Assembly: GCA_023014485.1 (NCBI GenBank)
Contig: JAJOZX010005606.1
Location: 181,001-245,000, forward strand
Origin: Bathynomus jamesi
Lineage: Eukaryota > Arthropoda > Malacostraca > Isopoda > Cirolanidae
DNA: 64,000 nt
Direction of reading: 5' to 3'
Every line of letters starts with the position of its first letter. The stretch's first letter is position 1. The notes beneath the pieces were generated by a model. It saw nothing but the letters and a program-made list of their open reading frames with translations, had not been told where the DNA came from and searched no databases. The position numbers were made by a program, and so were the translations under genes. Shown one piece after another: positions 33,703 through 43,534 of the stretch.

Positions 33703-34816
33703 TGTTCGATGGACCGCAAATCCGGGAACTCATGAAAGACCCGCGTTTCCAAGATTCAATGGACAACATTGAGGCACGTGCGTGGTCATCGTTTAGTATG
33801 GTTGTGAAGAATTTCCTTGGGAACTATAAGGCCGATAACTACGGTGAACTAGTGGAGAATATGCTCTCTTCTTTTTGTAAACGTGGCTGTAAAATGAGCA
33901 TCAAACTGCATTACCTCCACAGTCATTTGGATCGTTTCCCAGATAACCTCGGTGATCTAAGCGAGGAACAGGGTGAACGATTTCACCAAGAACTAAGGAC
34001 CATGGAAGAACGGTACCGCGGACGATGGGATACTCACATGATGGCAGATTACTGCTGGAGCATCCAACGCGAATGTCCTGGCACATCTCATCGCAAGAAA
34101 TCTCAGAAACGCGGTTTATGTGAGATGTCTCAATGAAAGAACTTTTTTTGCCGTTCGTGTCTCAAGCTTGTTTGAATTTAAGAAATATTTTTCGTACCTT
34201 ATGCTTGTTTGATGTTAATACACTATTTTTGCTGACATTCATCATACTTTTGTATTCAATTGACAACAACAGTGATTGCCAGTCAGCAATTATATAATAT
34301 TATATACATTATATAGAAATATATATAGATATATATCATATCTTGATAAGCAGAGCTGATGGAGAAAAACTAATGTCATTTTTAGAATCAGCGACCTCAA
34401 TATACCCAGAAACAGGGGATCAATCCCAGAATAGGCACCTGAAATCATTTTTAGGTGCTTAATCTGGGATTGAGGCAAAACACAGGTGCTTAATCTGGGA
34501 TTGAGGAGAAAAAAATATAAACAGTTTTTAGAGATATAATTTCATTGTTTTTATCAATATTTGAAAAAATAAATTTATAATATCTAAAATTTTTCTTTAT
34601 TCATTAAACCACTTTAAACCTTTTATAACTTTGCCTTTATTACATTTGTAATAAACTTTGTATAAACAATAAATTTTGTAATCATCAGTTTTTTTTTATT
34701 TAATTGAGGTTGAACGCAGGTGCTTCATCTGGGATTGAGGTACATCAGGTGCCTATTCTGGGATTGACCCGAAACAGGTCTAACATCTAAGTCACCAAAA
34801 GTTGTGTTCCCCAGTG
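33703..34816 (+). mobile_element. CACTGGGG-family transposon, 3' part, copy 3
   Basis: From 33703 the sequence is almost identical to 26733-27483 of copy 2, including the 3' UTR and right TIR (GTTCCCCAGTG at 34806-34816). It has the last ~140 residues of the transposase (33703-34136, differing at one residue, L to R, in the segment seen). Its upstream part is replaced by unrelated sequence that starts with an AGGGTGTCACTT end at about 33500. A 354-bp MITE interrupts the 3' UTR. It cannot encode a functional enzyme. Confidence 0.85.
34417..34770. mobile_element. 354-bp MITE with 8-bp TSD, empty site known
   Basis: The element begins GGATCAATCCCAGAATAGGC and ends in the inverse of GGGTCAATCCCAGAATAGGC. 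It is flanked by GAAACAGG at 34409-34416 and 34771-34778. The uninterrupted target is present in copy 2 of the host transposon at 27438-27445. Internal copies of AGGTGCTTAATCTGGGATTG repeat near each end. An 8-bp duplication suggests hAT or P-type mobilisation; there is no coding content. Confidence 0.92.
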
Positions 34817-35376
34817 AATTAATTATCATACGTTCAGTTGCAATGAAAGTGACTCAATGCTTGATCCATGCGTTGTGCACTTTTAGCAAACACTTCAGCT
34901 GGGCTTATATTAATGCAAGTTTTCTAAACTACTAAAGAGCATTTGTTAATATCCCATGGACACTACTAAAGATAGGCCATACCCCCGCCTTGAAAGGGGT
35001 AGTGTATCTATCGTACTGCTTATATAACTCCACAAATTTCATTCAATCAGCATAACTTCAACAGACTTCAACAAACAAACGATCTTTGTTCAGTGAAAGT
35101 ATAGCTAACATTAGATACACACTAGTAAATAACTAAAGACAAGATGGATAACCATGAAGATTTACAAAGTATTGTTATTTACGGAATGGCATGCAAGGAA
35201 TCTAGTAAAATTATTCCTATTTGAATATGCCTTTCAGAAGCACTAGCACTTTTCTAGTAAATTTTTTTATTCATTTAATTATTTACAATAGAAAATAAGA
35301 AAATTAACAAAAAATAGATGTTAAACAAAGAACAGTAAGCAATAAATTTAGTACATTATATTGTATATATATATAT
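34817..35376 (+). other. Unassigned stretch with a promoter-like arrangement and short ORF
   Basis: TATATAA at 35021-35027 is followed about 26 bases later by ATCAGC, near the arthropod initiator TCAGT. At 35144 an ATG opens a 26-codon ORF (MDNHEDLQSIVIYG..) ending at 35224. Spacing fits a Pol II core promoter with a short leader, but no downstream gene was found. It may be the start of a truncated element. Confidence 0.3.
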
Positions 35377-35753
35377 ACAAGGTATAACAAAAGTCCGTTA
35401 CCACCGGAGATTAATTTTATTTGTTATGAAGACAATAAATGTTCAAATTGCTTACCAATCAGGTATTGACATATGTTAATTCAATCACATAAGCTACAGT
35501 GAACGTTACGTTGAACATCCTTATTGATGTTGTTATTAATTCTTGTTGTATGTTGTCTTTTAACTGTTGAATAGTTCGTGGTCTTTTCTGGTAAACAACC
35601 GACTCTTAACTGTCTCCAGAGGAAGCTACGTGTAATAAAGCTAATTTTACTTTCTGTTGTGGTGTGTAATCAGCCATATTGTTCATCATTTATAAACCTG
35701 AAACAAAAAGAAAAACATTAATTTCCTATGATAACCGACTTGTGCTACACCCT
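35377..35753 (-). mobile_element. mariner deletion derivative
   Basis: The inverted ends are imperfect (AAGGTATAACAAAAGTCCGT against AGGGTGTAGCACAAGTCGGT). On the minus strand an ATG at 35677 starts MADYTPQQKVKLALLHVAS and meets a stop. The next codons (ESVVYQKRPRTIQQLKDN) are the C-terminal tail of the same type of transposase. The catalytic domain has been deleted between them. It is related to the fragment at 5770-5983. Confidence 0.75.
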
Positions 35754-35761
35754 ATATACAG

Positions 35762-35796
<35 letters not shown>

Positions 35797-35887
35797 TAGT
35801 AGCGATCAGTGACAATTATGTATAGGGAAGCAAGCATACTCTATTATACAGTGTGTGTATATATATATATATATATATATTTGGGCT

Positions 35888-36090
35888 TTGTAGTGGCCGA
35901 TGTCGTAACACCGCTTCTCGGAGATCAGCGAAGTTAAGCGACATTGGGTCTGGGTAGTAGTTGGATGGGAGACCGTCCTCTGCGCCCAGATCATGTAGCG
36001 ACCCGTGGTTCGGATCCCACGTAAAGCTATAGGTCCCCTCCGTCATATGACCTCAGATGTTGCGAAGGAGGTTAAACAACCCAATTAAAA
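35888..36090 (+). mobile_element. 5S rRNA-derived SINE, copy 2
   Basis: The 5S-like head has GATCAGCGAAGTTAAGCG and TTGGATGGGAGACCG, then the body TTCGGATCCCACGTAAAGC and TTGCGAAGGAGGTTAAACAA, and an A-rich tail at 36086-36096. It is the best preserved of the three copies. Confidence 0.88.
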
Positions 36091-36095
36091 AAAAA

Positions 36096-36650
36096 ATATA
36101 TATATATATATACATACAGGAAACACCAACCTCTTTTATTTATACACCAGCTCTATCCTCTATCCCCCGCGATGAGGGCGGGGGAGGAAGGGGATGGACA
36201 GTTGACGAACGACATTAACCTCAATATAGCAACTTCACTTTGATTTATTCATAATTAAGTAAACTCTAATTACAATTAGCTTGTATTTCTTCTTCTAAAA
36301 ATATATTTGGTAATAATTGCCAGTTATTTAGTCATTTAATGTTATAAGCTCATTAATTAAACGATTTAAAAGGATTCCGTTAGCATAATAGCAAGAATAA
36401 GCAACTCTCTAAGTTGCTTCCACGATCCACGTTTTGCCAAAAGAAATGAATGCGTTATGGGTCTGTGTATCCATCGGTGAATATTTTTTATTCTTTTAAG
36501 ACATAATATTAATTCGTCCCCAAGTATAGCGATCAATAATTTTATTGTATATCATTTATTACATTTATACTATCGTATAAGCAGCGAAATTATCGGTGAA
36601 TTGATACAATTTTTATAAAACACAAAGGTCTCTTTTCTTTTAGTGCAGTG
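36096..36650. other. Spacer, nothing recognised
   Basis: AT-rich sequence without a credible ORF or inverted ends. Confidence 0.5.
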
Positions 36651-36654
36651 TTCA

Positions 36655-37320
36655 ATCGATCCAATTGTTGACAGTAGATTTGAGCGGTGATTGTTTGTTG
36701 TGTGGTAAGGTTTCAAAGTGTATTACACCACCTTTATCCCACCAAACACTAAGCAACACCTTCCGAGGGTGAAGATTTGGTTTTGGCTGTGGTGTCTCTG
36801 GTTATCCAACACAAACCCACTGTCGACGGCGCTTAACATTCTGGTACAGTATCCACTTTTCATCACCAGTCACTAAACGGTGCAAAAACGGATCTTAGAG
36901 TTCACGGGAATGAAGAGCTGTGTTAATATTTACCCGCACCCTCAGACTGTCGACCGACAATTCATGTGGCACCCATTTTCCTAACTTAGGCATTTTCCCG
37001 AGTTGTTGCAAATGTCGATGGATGGTGCACGGGGATGAATTGAGTTTCTGGGCCAATTCTTCGACAGTTGTTGAACAGTCTTCTTCAAGTGCGGCTAACA
37101 GCAGGTCGTCATCAAACTCAGCAGGGCGTCCAGAGCGTGCTGCATCTGTCAAACAGCAGTCATCATTCCTAAACTTTTGAAACCATCTTTGACATTTCCT
37201 CACATACAGAATATCGTTGCCATAAACGTCCTGAGTGTTTCGCGTTGCTTCAGTAGCACTATTCCCTCTTTTGAACTAGTAAAGCATTATATGCCTGATA
37301 TGCTCTTCTGATACCGCCAT
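36655..37320 (-). pseudogene. mariner transposase, N-terminal two thirds
   Basis: On the minus strand the ATG at 37320 starts MAVSEEHIRHIM, with a stop at codon 15 and then FKRGNSATEATRN. The frame continues with CQRWFQKFR and the target-binding HTH, AARSGRPAEFDD, TVEELAQKL, LGKMPKLGKWVPHEL. After a stop (36895) the sequence goes on with HRLVTGDEKW (first catalytic Asp) and ILYQNVKRRRQWV, then VLLSVWWDKGG and HFETLP. This is the standard order in mariner transposases with the WVPHEL motif. The second and third aspartates are missing. No TIRs were found, and at least three stops occur. Confidence 0.85.
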
Positions 37321-37501
37321 GTTTATGAGGGATTCACATAAAGCAAAACACACGTCTTCACTGGTCAAGGTCTGTAAAGTATGTAGCGAAACACGATATA
37401 TCTCCTCTTAGATATAACCTTCGGAAAATTTATGCTTAAACCGAGTAGGACTAGTTTAAACTTAATCTATCGTAAAAAAAAGCCATTACTTATGGGATAC
37501 C

Positions 37502-37503
37502 TG

Positions 37504-37555
<52 letters not shown>
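37502..37555. repeat. (TA)n microsatellite
   Basis: TA array adjoining the tail of the minus-strand Penelope-like copy. Confidence 0.9.
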
Positions 37556-37559
<4 letters not shown>

Positions 37560-37678
37560 GAATAAAACCACGAAGCAAAGGAAACAGAGAATGGTGCTCA
37601 AGAACTTTCGTCTAATGACATCCTCAGGAACACTGAAGTACATAAAGAGTTACAGCCTATATATAGGTTACAGAAAAA

Positions 37679-37727
<49 letters not shown>

Positions 37728-38555
37728 ATAAACGGAGAAATAAAATTAAAATTAAAGGATTGTGGAGGGGCATACAAATTTGTAAGGAAAAACTACCGAT
37801 TTTTAGCACAAGATCAAATGAATTGTTTCCAACCAATGTTATATATATAAAAAATATAAAAAATAATACAAATTTATACTGGAAATCTGCCCGGGTTTTA
37901 GCACTCTGCCCTTCCTGTATTAAAAATAAATTGAAAAATAAAAGTTATTAGAGTGGCATAGAAGTTTACTAAAGATTTAGCGTTCTACCCTTCTTATCTA
38001 AATCTGTTCTGAAGGAATTCAAAACAACAGGATCGAGTTGAAAAAGACCTTTGCTTATGTCGAAGTTATTTGTAAGTTGGATAATGGCAGACTCAAGAAT
38101 ATTTCTATTAACAATGTTGCTAGAGTGAAAAAAAACAAGCATTATTCCAATCAATACAGTGGGATAACTCTGACAAATGGACAAAAAGGGCACTGGACGA
38201 CTGTCCTGTTCTAATGGAATATTGATGCTGTTTTATACGTGTGTGCAAATCCTTTCCCGTCTGACCTATGTAAAAGGAATACATTGTTTACAACCAATTT
38301 TATAGATAATGCCTGAATTATTGGTAGGGCTATTTTTTACTATGATATTTTTCACAATATTGTTATATGAAAATACTACATTATATCCAAAAGTTTAAGT
38401 ACATTAGCAATGCCTAAAAAGCCCGGGAAAAATGGAAGTACTAAAATATTTTTTGACAAAGCACGAGTGTTATTACTGATACGATAGAAAGTTCGTTTTG
38501 CCTTGTTGAGACAAGATTCCATAAACGCAGATGGATAACACAGATCACTTCCAAT
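37556..38555 (-). mobile_element. Penelope-like element A, minus-strand copy of a head-to-head pair
   Basis: Reading the minus strand from about 38530 it carries the region downstream of RT and the GIY-YIG part (37969-38340; SELSHCIDWNNA and the complement of IGCKQC). The 3' UTR and the family tail at 37557-37680 follow. A (TA)n and an A-rich run lie inside the UTR. It is 5' truncated at the join with the plus-strand copy at 38556. Frames are broken by stops. Confidence 0.75.
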
Positions 38556-39275
38556 ATTTTAGTACTTCCATTTTTCCCGGGCTTTTTAGGCATTGCTAAT
38601 GTACTTAAACTTTTGCATATTAATGTAGTATTTTCTTATAACAATATTGTGAAAAATATCATAGTAAAAAATAGCCCTACCAATAATTCAGGCATTATCT
38701 ATAAAATTGGTTGTAAACAATGTGATTCCCTTTATATAGGTCAGACGGGAAAGGATTTGCACACACGTATAAAACAGCATCAATATTCCGTTAGAACAGG
38801 ACAGTCGTCCAGTGCCCTTTTTGTCCATTTGTCAGAGTTATCCCACTGTACTGATTGGAATAATGCTTCAGTGTTATTTCACTCTAGCAACATTGTTAAT
38901 AGAAATATTCTTGAGTCTGCCATTATCTAACTTACAAATATCTTCAACCTAAGCAGAGGTCTTTTTCAACTCGATCCTGTTGTTTTGAATTCCTTCAGAA
39001 CAGATTTAGATAAGAAGGGTAGAACGCTAAATCTTTGGTAAACTTGTATGCCACTCTAATAACTTTTATTTTTCAATTTATTTTTATATACAGGAAGGGC
39101 AGAGTGCTAAAACCCGGGCAGATTTCCAGTATAAATTTGTATTATTTATTTTTTTATATATATATATAACATTGGTTGGAAACAATTCATTGATCTTGTG
39201 CTAAAAATCGGTAGTTTTTCCTTACAAATTTGTATGCCCCTCCCACAATCCTTTAATTTTTAATTTATTTCTCCG

Positions 39276-39331
<56 letters not shown>

Positions 39332-39500
39332 ATATTTTTCTGTAACCTATATATAGGCTGTAACTCTTTATGTACTTCAGTGTTCCTGAGGATGTCATTT
39401 GACGAAAGCGCTTGAGCACCATTCTGTGTTTCCTTTCCTTCGTGGTTTTATTCATCATAAATATTTTCACGTGTTACTTTCGTGAAATAATTTTCATATA
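38556..39500 (+). mobile_element. Penelope-like element A, plus-strand copy of a head-to-head pair
   Basis: The frame from about 38560 to 38930 has VVFSYNNIVKNIIVKNS, then the GIY-YIG endonuclease core GIIYKIGCKQCDSLYIGQTG, KDLHTRIKQHQ and SSALFVHLSEL. Only the end of the upstream RT is present. The UTR contains a (TA)n at 39282-39333, and the tail (39345-39490) matches those at 37557 and 56655. Endonuclease and RT of intact relatives nick DNA and prime cDNA synthesis there. Confidence 0.8.
39394..39407 (+). ncRNA. Hammerhead-like motif in Penelope A tail (weak)
   Basis: CTGAGGAT at 39386-39393, a GTC-ATTT-GAC hairpin and GAAA resemble the core of a hammerhead ribozyme (CTGATGA, stem II, GAAA). 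Penelope-like elements are known to carry hammerheads in their terminal repeats. The core differs from the consensus, and a cleavage site was not identified, so activity is doubtful. The same arrangement is at 56699-56720 and, inverted, 37602-37628. Confidence 0.35.
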
Positions 39501-39505
39501 TATAT

Positions 39506-39540
<35 letters not shown>

Positions 39541-41327
39541 TAGAGGTGGAACGAATGTCAATTTGTGATATTCGCGAATGCGAATGCGAATGCGAATATT
39601 TTTTTTAATATTATCGCGAATGCGAATGCGAATATTTACTAAAATTACTATTAGAATTAATATATTCGTTTTTCATCATTAGAATTGAGGTATTTAAAAT
39701 TTTAAATGTTAACTTGTAAGAGTTTCGCCATAGAAAATTAAATAGGAATAAATTCCATTGAATTTTCTATGTTACCGGGATACGGGACGAGGACCCACTC
39801 TTATAATGTATCCCACCAACCTCTTTCCCCAACCTCCACCCTTGAAAGAGGATGACTATTTCTTTATAAATGCCACGGAGCATCGTTTAGTCGGCAAGAG
39901 AAATAAGACATTTCATTCATGTGAAGAGTATTCCCAATCTTCCGATAATGGTATTGATAAAGAAATAGTTTAGGCACTCACTGGTTGACTCTTCGTACTT
40001 GAATTCTACTATTGGTCGATTATATTTTAGGAATAGTAGTTTTTCCGCTCTCTCCGCTGATAGTTTGGAGCGTTTTGTATCGTACACTAGACCGGCACCA
40101 CTGAAAAGGCGTTCACTCGCAACACTGGATGGTGGACAAGCAAGAAAAACACCTTGCTAATTGCGACAACTCTGAAAATTGTTCGGCATGCACTCTCCAC
40201 CATTCCAGAGGATTTTCGTCAGTTGGCAGTCGTTTTTCCTTGAGATACTTGTCTAGATTCTTTGAAGATCGTTCTGAAATCCTTTCTCCAGACTCATCGT
40301 CACTGCTCGAGGAAAGGATTTCTTTCATAGCTTCGGCGACAGACGTGGACGGTTTTTTATCGCGCGGTTTTTCATCACGAAGGCCTGGAGATTGAGAATC
40401 TGTCTTTTCCTTACTAAGTGCTTCACATTTTAATCCAACCTCTACTTTAACCCTGTCCGTAACAAAAGAAGAGCTGAAAAATTTTACTTTGTATCTAGGA
40501 TCTAAAAATGTAGCAATGTAGTACAAGTCGTTGTTTTCTGCTGAATCGAACCTTTTTGTTATTTCTGATAAACATTGTTTCTCGCATCGCTTTGATCCCA
40601 TGACTTTCTTCAGCTGTGGACAAATTGGACATCAATACTTTCTTCAGAGTGGTCACGAGAGGAATGACGTCCGCTATTGATGATGAGTTGCTGCTGATAT
40701 TTCTTGTGATATCTTCGAATGGTTGGAGTAGAGTAATGCATTTGTCCAGAGTTGAATTGTCTTGAAGTGTTAAGGTTTGATCTTACCGGTTGCAGTGGCA
40801 TACAAGCAGAGAGGTTCATTGATAGCTTTCATTCTGATCATCATTTGCAGAGTACTATTCCAACGAGTAGGAACGTCATGAATCACAGAAAGCAGTGGAG
40901 CATTTATTCTAGCCTGAATTTTCTTAAACTCTTCTTGGGCCATGGTTGAATGATTGAAATGTGTCGCAATTGACCTACATTTTGAGATGACTTCAACGAC
41001 TGCTTTCTGAGATGACAGAGAATTTTTGACAACAAGGTGCAATTGGTGACTGGCACAGTTGGTGTTGTTAACACCTGAAAGAAACAACGCTTTTTTCATA
41101 TTAGCACCTGCATCCCTCATGACGCAGTGAACATCATCCGCGCACAGACTCCACTTCTCCAACAAATTGTCAAACACTTGGCTGAGATATTCCCCTGTGT
41201 GACGTTCAGAGAGGGGTTCAGCGCAGAGCACAAAACTCTGACGTTTGAATTCTTTGTCCACAGCGTGACTGGTCAGTGACAGCAACGAAACACCTGATTG
41301 TGTATCAGACCACTCATCGGTGGTGAA

Positions 41328-41958
41328 CAGTGGCGGTTCCTCATATGGGCAATATGGGCAGCCGCACAGGGCGGCATTTGTGGAGGGGCGGCATGAGCGC
41401 CTGCAAAAAAAATAAAAATAAAAATAAGAATAAATAAATAAATAAATAAATAAAAATAAAAAATAAAATAAAATAAATAATAAAAGATCAATGACTTTGC
41501 ATCAAGGAAGGTAAGAAGAGTCAGGCTTTAGATGGCAGTTGTGCTGTGGTGCAATTTATTTTGTTTCTTGTTCAAAGTGTAGCATAATAATTACCCTCTC
41601 TTAAGTGTCTTATTCTATTTATGTGATAGAGCATTTGTACAATTTAGAAATTTGATTCTCTAGTTTATTTATGGCAGTTGTGCAATTTAATTTGTATTTT
41701 TCCTGTTCATAGTATCATAATTACATTCTCTTAAGTGAGTTATTCTATTTACGTGATGAAGGATTTGTAAAATTCAGAAATTTGAGTCTTTGTTTTGGTT
41801 CTGAAGTTCCAACAATTAGTCCAATAAAAAGTTTTTTGTGAAAGAGTTATGTCTGTCCTTTATTTTGGGGGGATTCGAATGTGTGTGTTGGCGAACAGGG
41901 GGGGGGGCGCTGAAGGTGAGGTTCGCCCAGTGCGTCATGTAAGCTAGGACCGCCACTG
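41328..41958. mobile_element. 631-bp hAT-type MITE, 8-bp TSD, nested
   Basis: The ends CAGTGGCGGTTCC and the inverse of CAGTGGCGGTCC are flanked by GTGGTGAA at 41320-41327 and 41959-41966. The centre has an AATA array and several tracts repeated twice (TTATTCTATTTA.GTGAT). No coding capacity. On the host element's strand the insertion falls between the codons for FTT and DEWS. Confidence 0.92.
41407..41480. repeat. (AATA)n microsatellite
   Basis: Imperfect AATA/AAATA array within the 631-bp MITE. Confidence 0.85.
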
Positions 41959-42945
41959 GTGGTGAAGGACAGTTTCGATGATTGTTTGAGGGAGCTGATA
42001 TTGTCTCCAATTGTACTTCTGACAGAATCATACATTGTCTCACAAATTTTATCTCTGTAATACTTTCTTTGGCGCAGTGGATAACATGGCGCCGCTTCTT
42101 TCATGAGCCGCACAAAGCCAATATCTTCCACGTGAGAAAATGGAAGATCATCCATTACTAACATTTCTGCAATCTTACTGTCCATGCTCTTTGTTTTTGC
42201 GTTGTTCACATCCCACAATTTTGTCTTTTCAAGACACATTTCAAGAGTAGCTTGCTTCATCCTCGCAGCTGGTGTTGGAGATGCCTTCCTCTTCTTGCTA
42301 CTTTCTTTCGCTTCTTCTTCGGTCTTACTCATATTCTTATACTCTGCAGGGTGTTTGCTGTTAAGATGATTACGCAATCCAGACGTCGTTCTTCCTTTTC
42401 GCGAATAATTGGCTTTACAAAGCTTACACTTAGCAATATCATTTGATACTAACTCAAAATAGTCCAAACGGCATTGGAGGACGCCATCACAAAGCACCTG
42501 ACACAATGAATTGGGGCAATTGAAGGCGACACAGGGTTATAGACGGACACTTGCACGCACCCTCACTCAGCCAAGGCTCGTGGGTAACTGACTCGCCAGG
42601 CTCCGCACAACCGACCCCTCTCGACAGCTACAGCTGCATCTGCCGCTAGTCAGGAAAAAAACGTCGCTCATACGCACACAGCGACACACGGGAAACAGAC
42701 GTGGCAGCATCCAACAGTTTCATTTTCGCACCAACCGTTTCTGCGACAATTATAATAAAAAAAAACTAATGCATTACTTATAGCACGAAATATTCGCATT
42801 CGCATATTCGCACATCTAAATGCGAATGCGAATGCGAATGTTCAAAATGATGCGAATATTCGCAAATGCGAATGCGAATGCGAATATTCGGTCCACCTCT
42901 AATATATATATATATATTACACCATATCAAAGCCTTGCAATTTTT

Positions 42946-43534
42946 GGATCACTTTAACATATTGCTTCTCAAAGCATTCGGGAAGCAATATGTTAAAGTG
43001 ATCCCTCCTGGGAAGCAATATGTTAAAGTGATTAACACTGGGAAGCAATATGTTAAAAAGAGAAAGGTTGGTTGGTTAGAAAGAGGTTGGTAATCTAGGC
43101 TAACTAACAAAAATATCACGACCTAACTTAACCAATCGTGAAGGGCGTACAGTTGACCTCACGATTGGTTAGGTTAGGTCTTGATATTTTCGTTAGTTAG
43201 CCTTATAAGGCTAACTAAAGAAGGCTGGGGGCGCTGATCTTCAGGTGATCCAAATATTTTACATTCACCAAAAATGGCAAAGCATAATAAGTTAAGTTTT
43301 CCATAAATTTACATTTTCTCGACTAGCTAATCTCTAAATATTATAAACTATTGTAATGTAACTGTAATTGGTTGTGTAATGTCTATTTTTGGGAAGCAAT
43401 ATATTAAAATGATTAACACTGGGAAGCAATATGTTAAAGTGATATACACTGGGAAGCAATATGTTAAAGTGATATACACTGGGAAGCAATATGTTAAAGA
43501 GAGGTTCCTGGGAAGTAATATGTTAAAGTGATCC
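42946..43534. mobile_element. Foldback element with ~30-bp internal repeats
   Basis: Outer inverted ends GGATCACTTTAACATATTGC (42946) and the inverse at 43534 enclose direct repeats of GGGAAGCAATATGTTAAAGT. There are four copies at 42989-43060 and five at 43389-43533, each unit about 28-30 bp with CACTGGG junctions. Between the two repeat blocks a shorter palindrome is inserted (43098-43202). No ORF. No target duplication could be fixed. Architecture (repeat-built termini, no gene) resembles the element at 2013-2591. Confidence 0.75.
43098..43202. mobile_element. 105-bp palindromic MITE
   Basis: Inverted arms GGCTAACTAAC..AATATCACGACCTAAC..CCAATCGTGA meet near 43150. Sequence is shared with the arms of the palindrome at 10472-10796 (ATATCACGAC, GTACAGTT). 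It separates the two repeat blocks of the foldback element. Confidence 0.7.

Larger units (their letters stand above)
40080..42506 (-). pseudogene. hAT transposase, ZBED-like
   Basis: The N-terminus (42506-41970) has a BED zinc finger: CKLCKANYSRKG, LRNHLNSKHP. Lys-rich linker and FSHVEDIGFVRLM follow. The gene then reads into SKLSFTT, is interrupted by the MITE, and resumes at 41319 with DEWSDTQSG, VDKEFKRQSFVL and HCVMRDAGANMKKAL (second Asp block). CASHQLHLVV and VPTRWNSTLQMM come next. After frameshifts the frame at 40601-40113 has YYIATFLDPRYKVKFF and EWWRVHAEQF. The dimerisation block (SERLFSGAGLVYD) continues below 40140. Intact relatives are about 600-700 residues. The MITE and several frameshifts inactivate it. 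Confidence 0.85.
39541..42901 (-). mobile_element. BED-type hAT transposon with GCGAAT hexamer ends
   Basis: The ends TAGAGGTGGA and TCCACCTCTA are flanked by ATATATAT on each side (39533-39540, 42902-42909). Both subterminal regions are arrays of GCGAAT in direct and inverse orientation (39573-39632, 42795-42895). The transposase gene lies on the minus strand. A 631-bp MITE at 41328-41958 splits the gene. A UTR block shared with the hAT at 28812-30091 shows kinship. Confidence 0.9.

Noticed and set aside
39758..39973. Plus-strand ORF of 71 codons near the hAT left end
   Set aside because: It overlaps a UTR block conserved with another hAT element, has no motif, and lies opposite the element's gene.
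43020..43515. Regular 30-bp repeats as a CRISPR array
   Set aside because: Units are nearly contiguous with spacers of only a few similar bases, there are no cas genes, and this is an animal genome.
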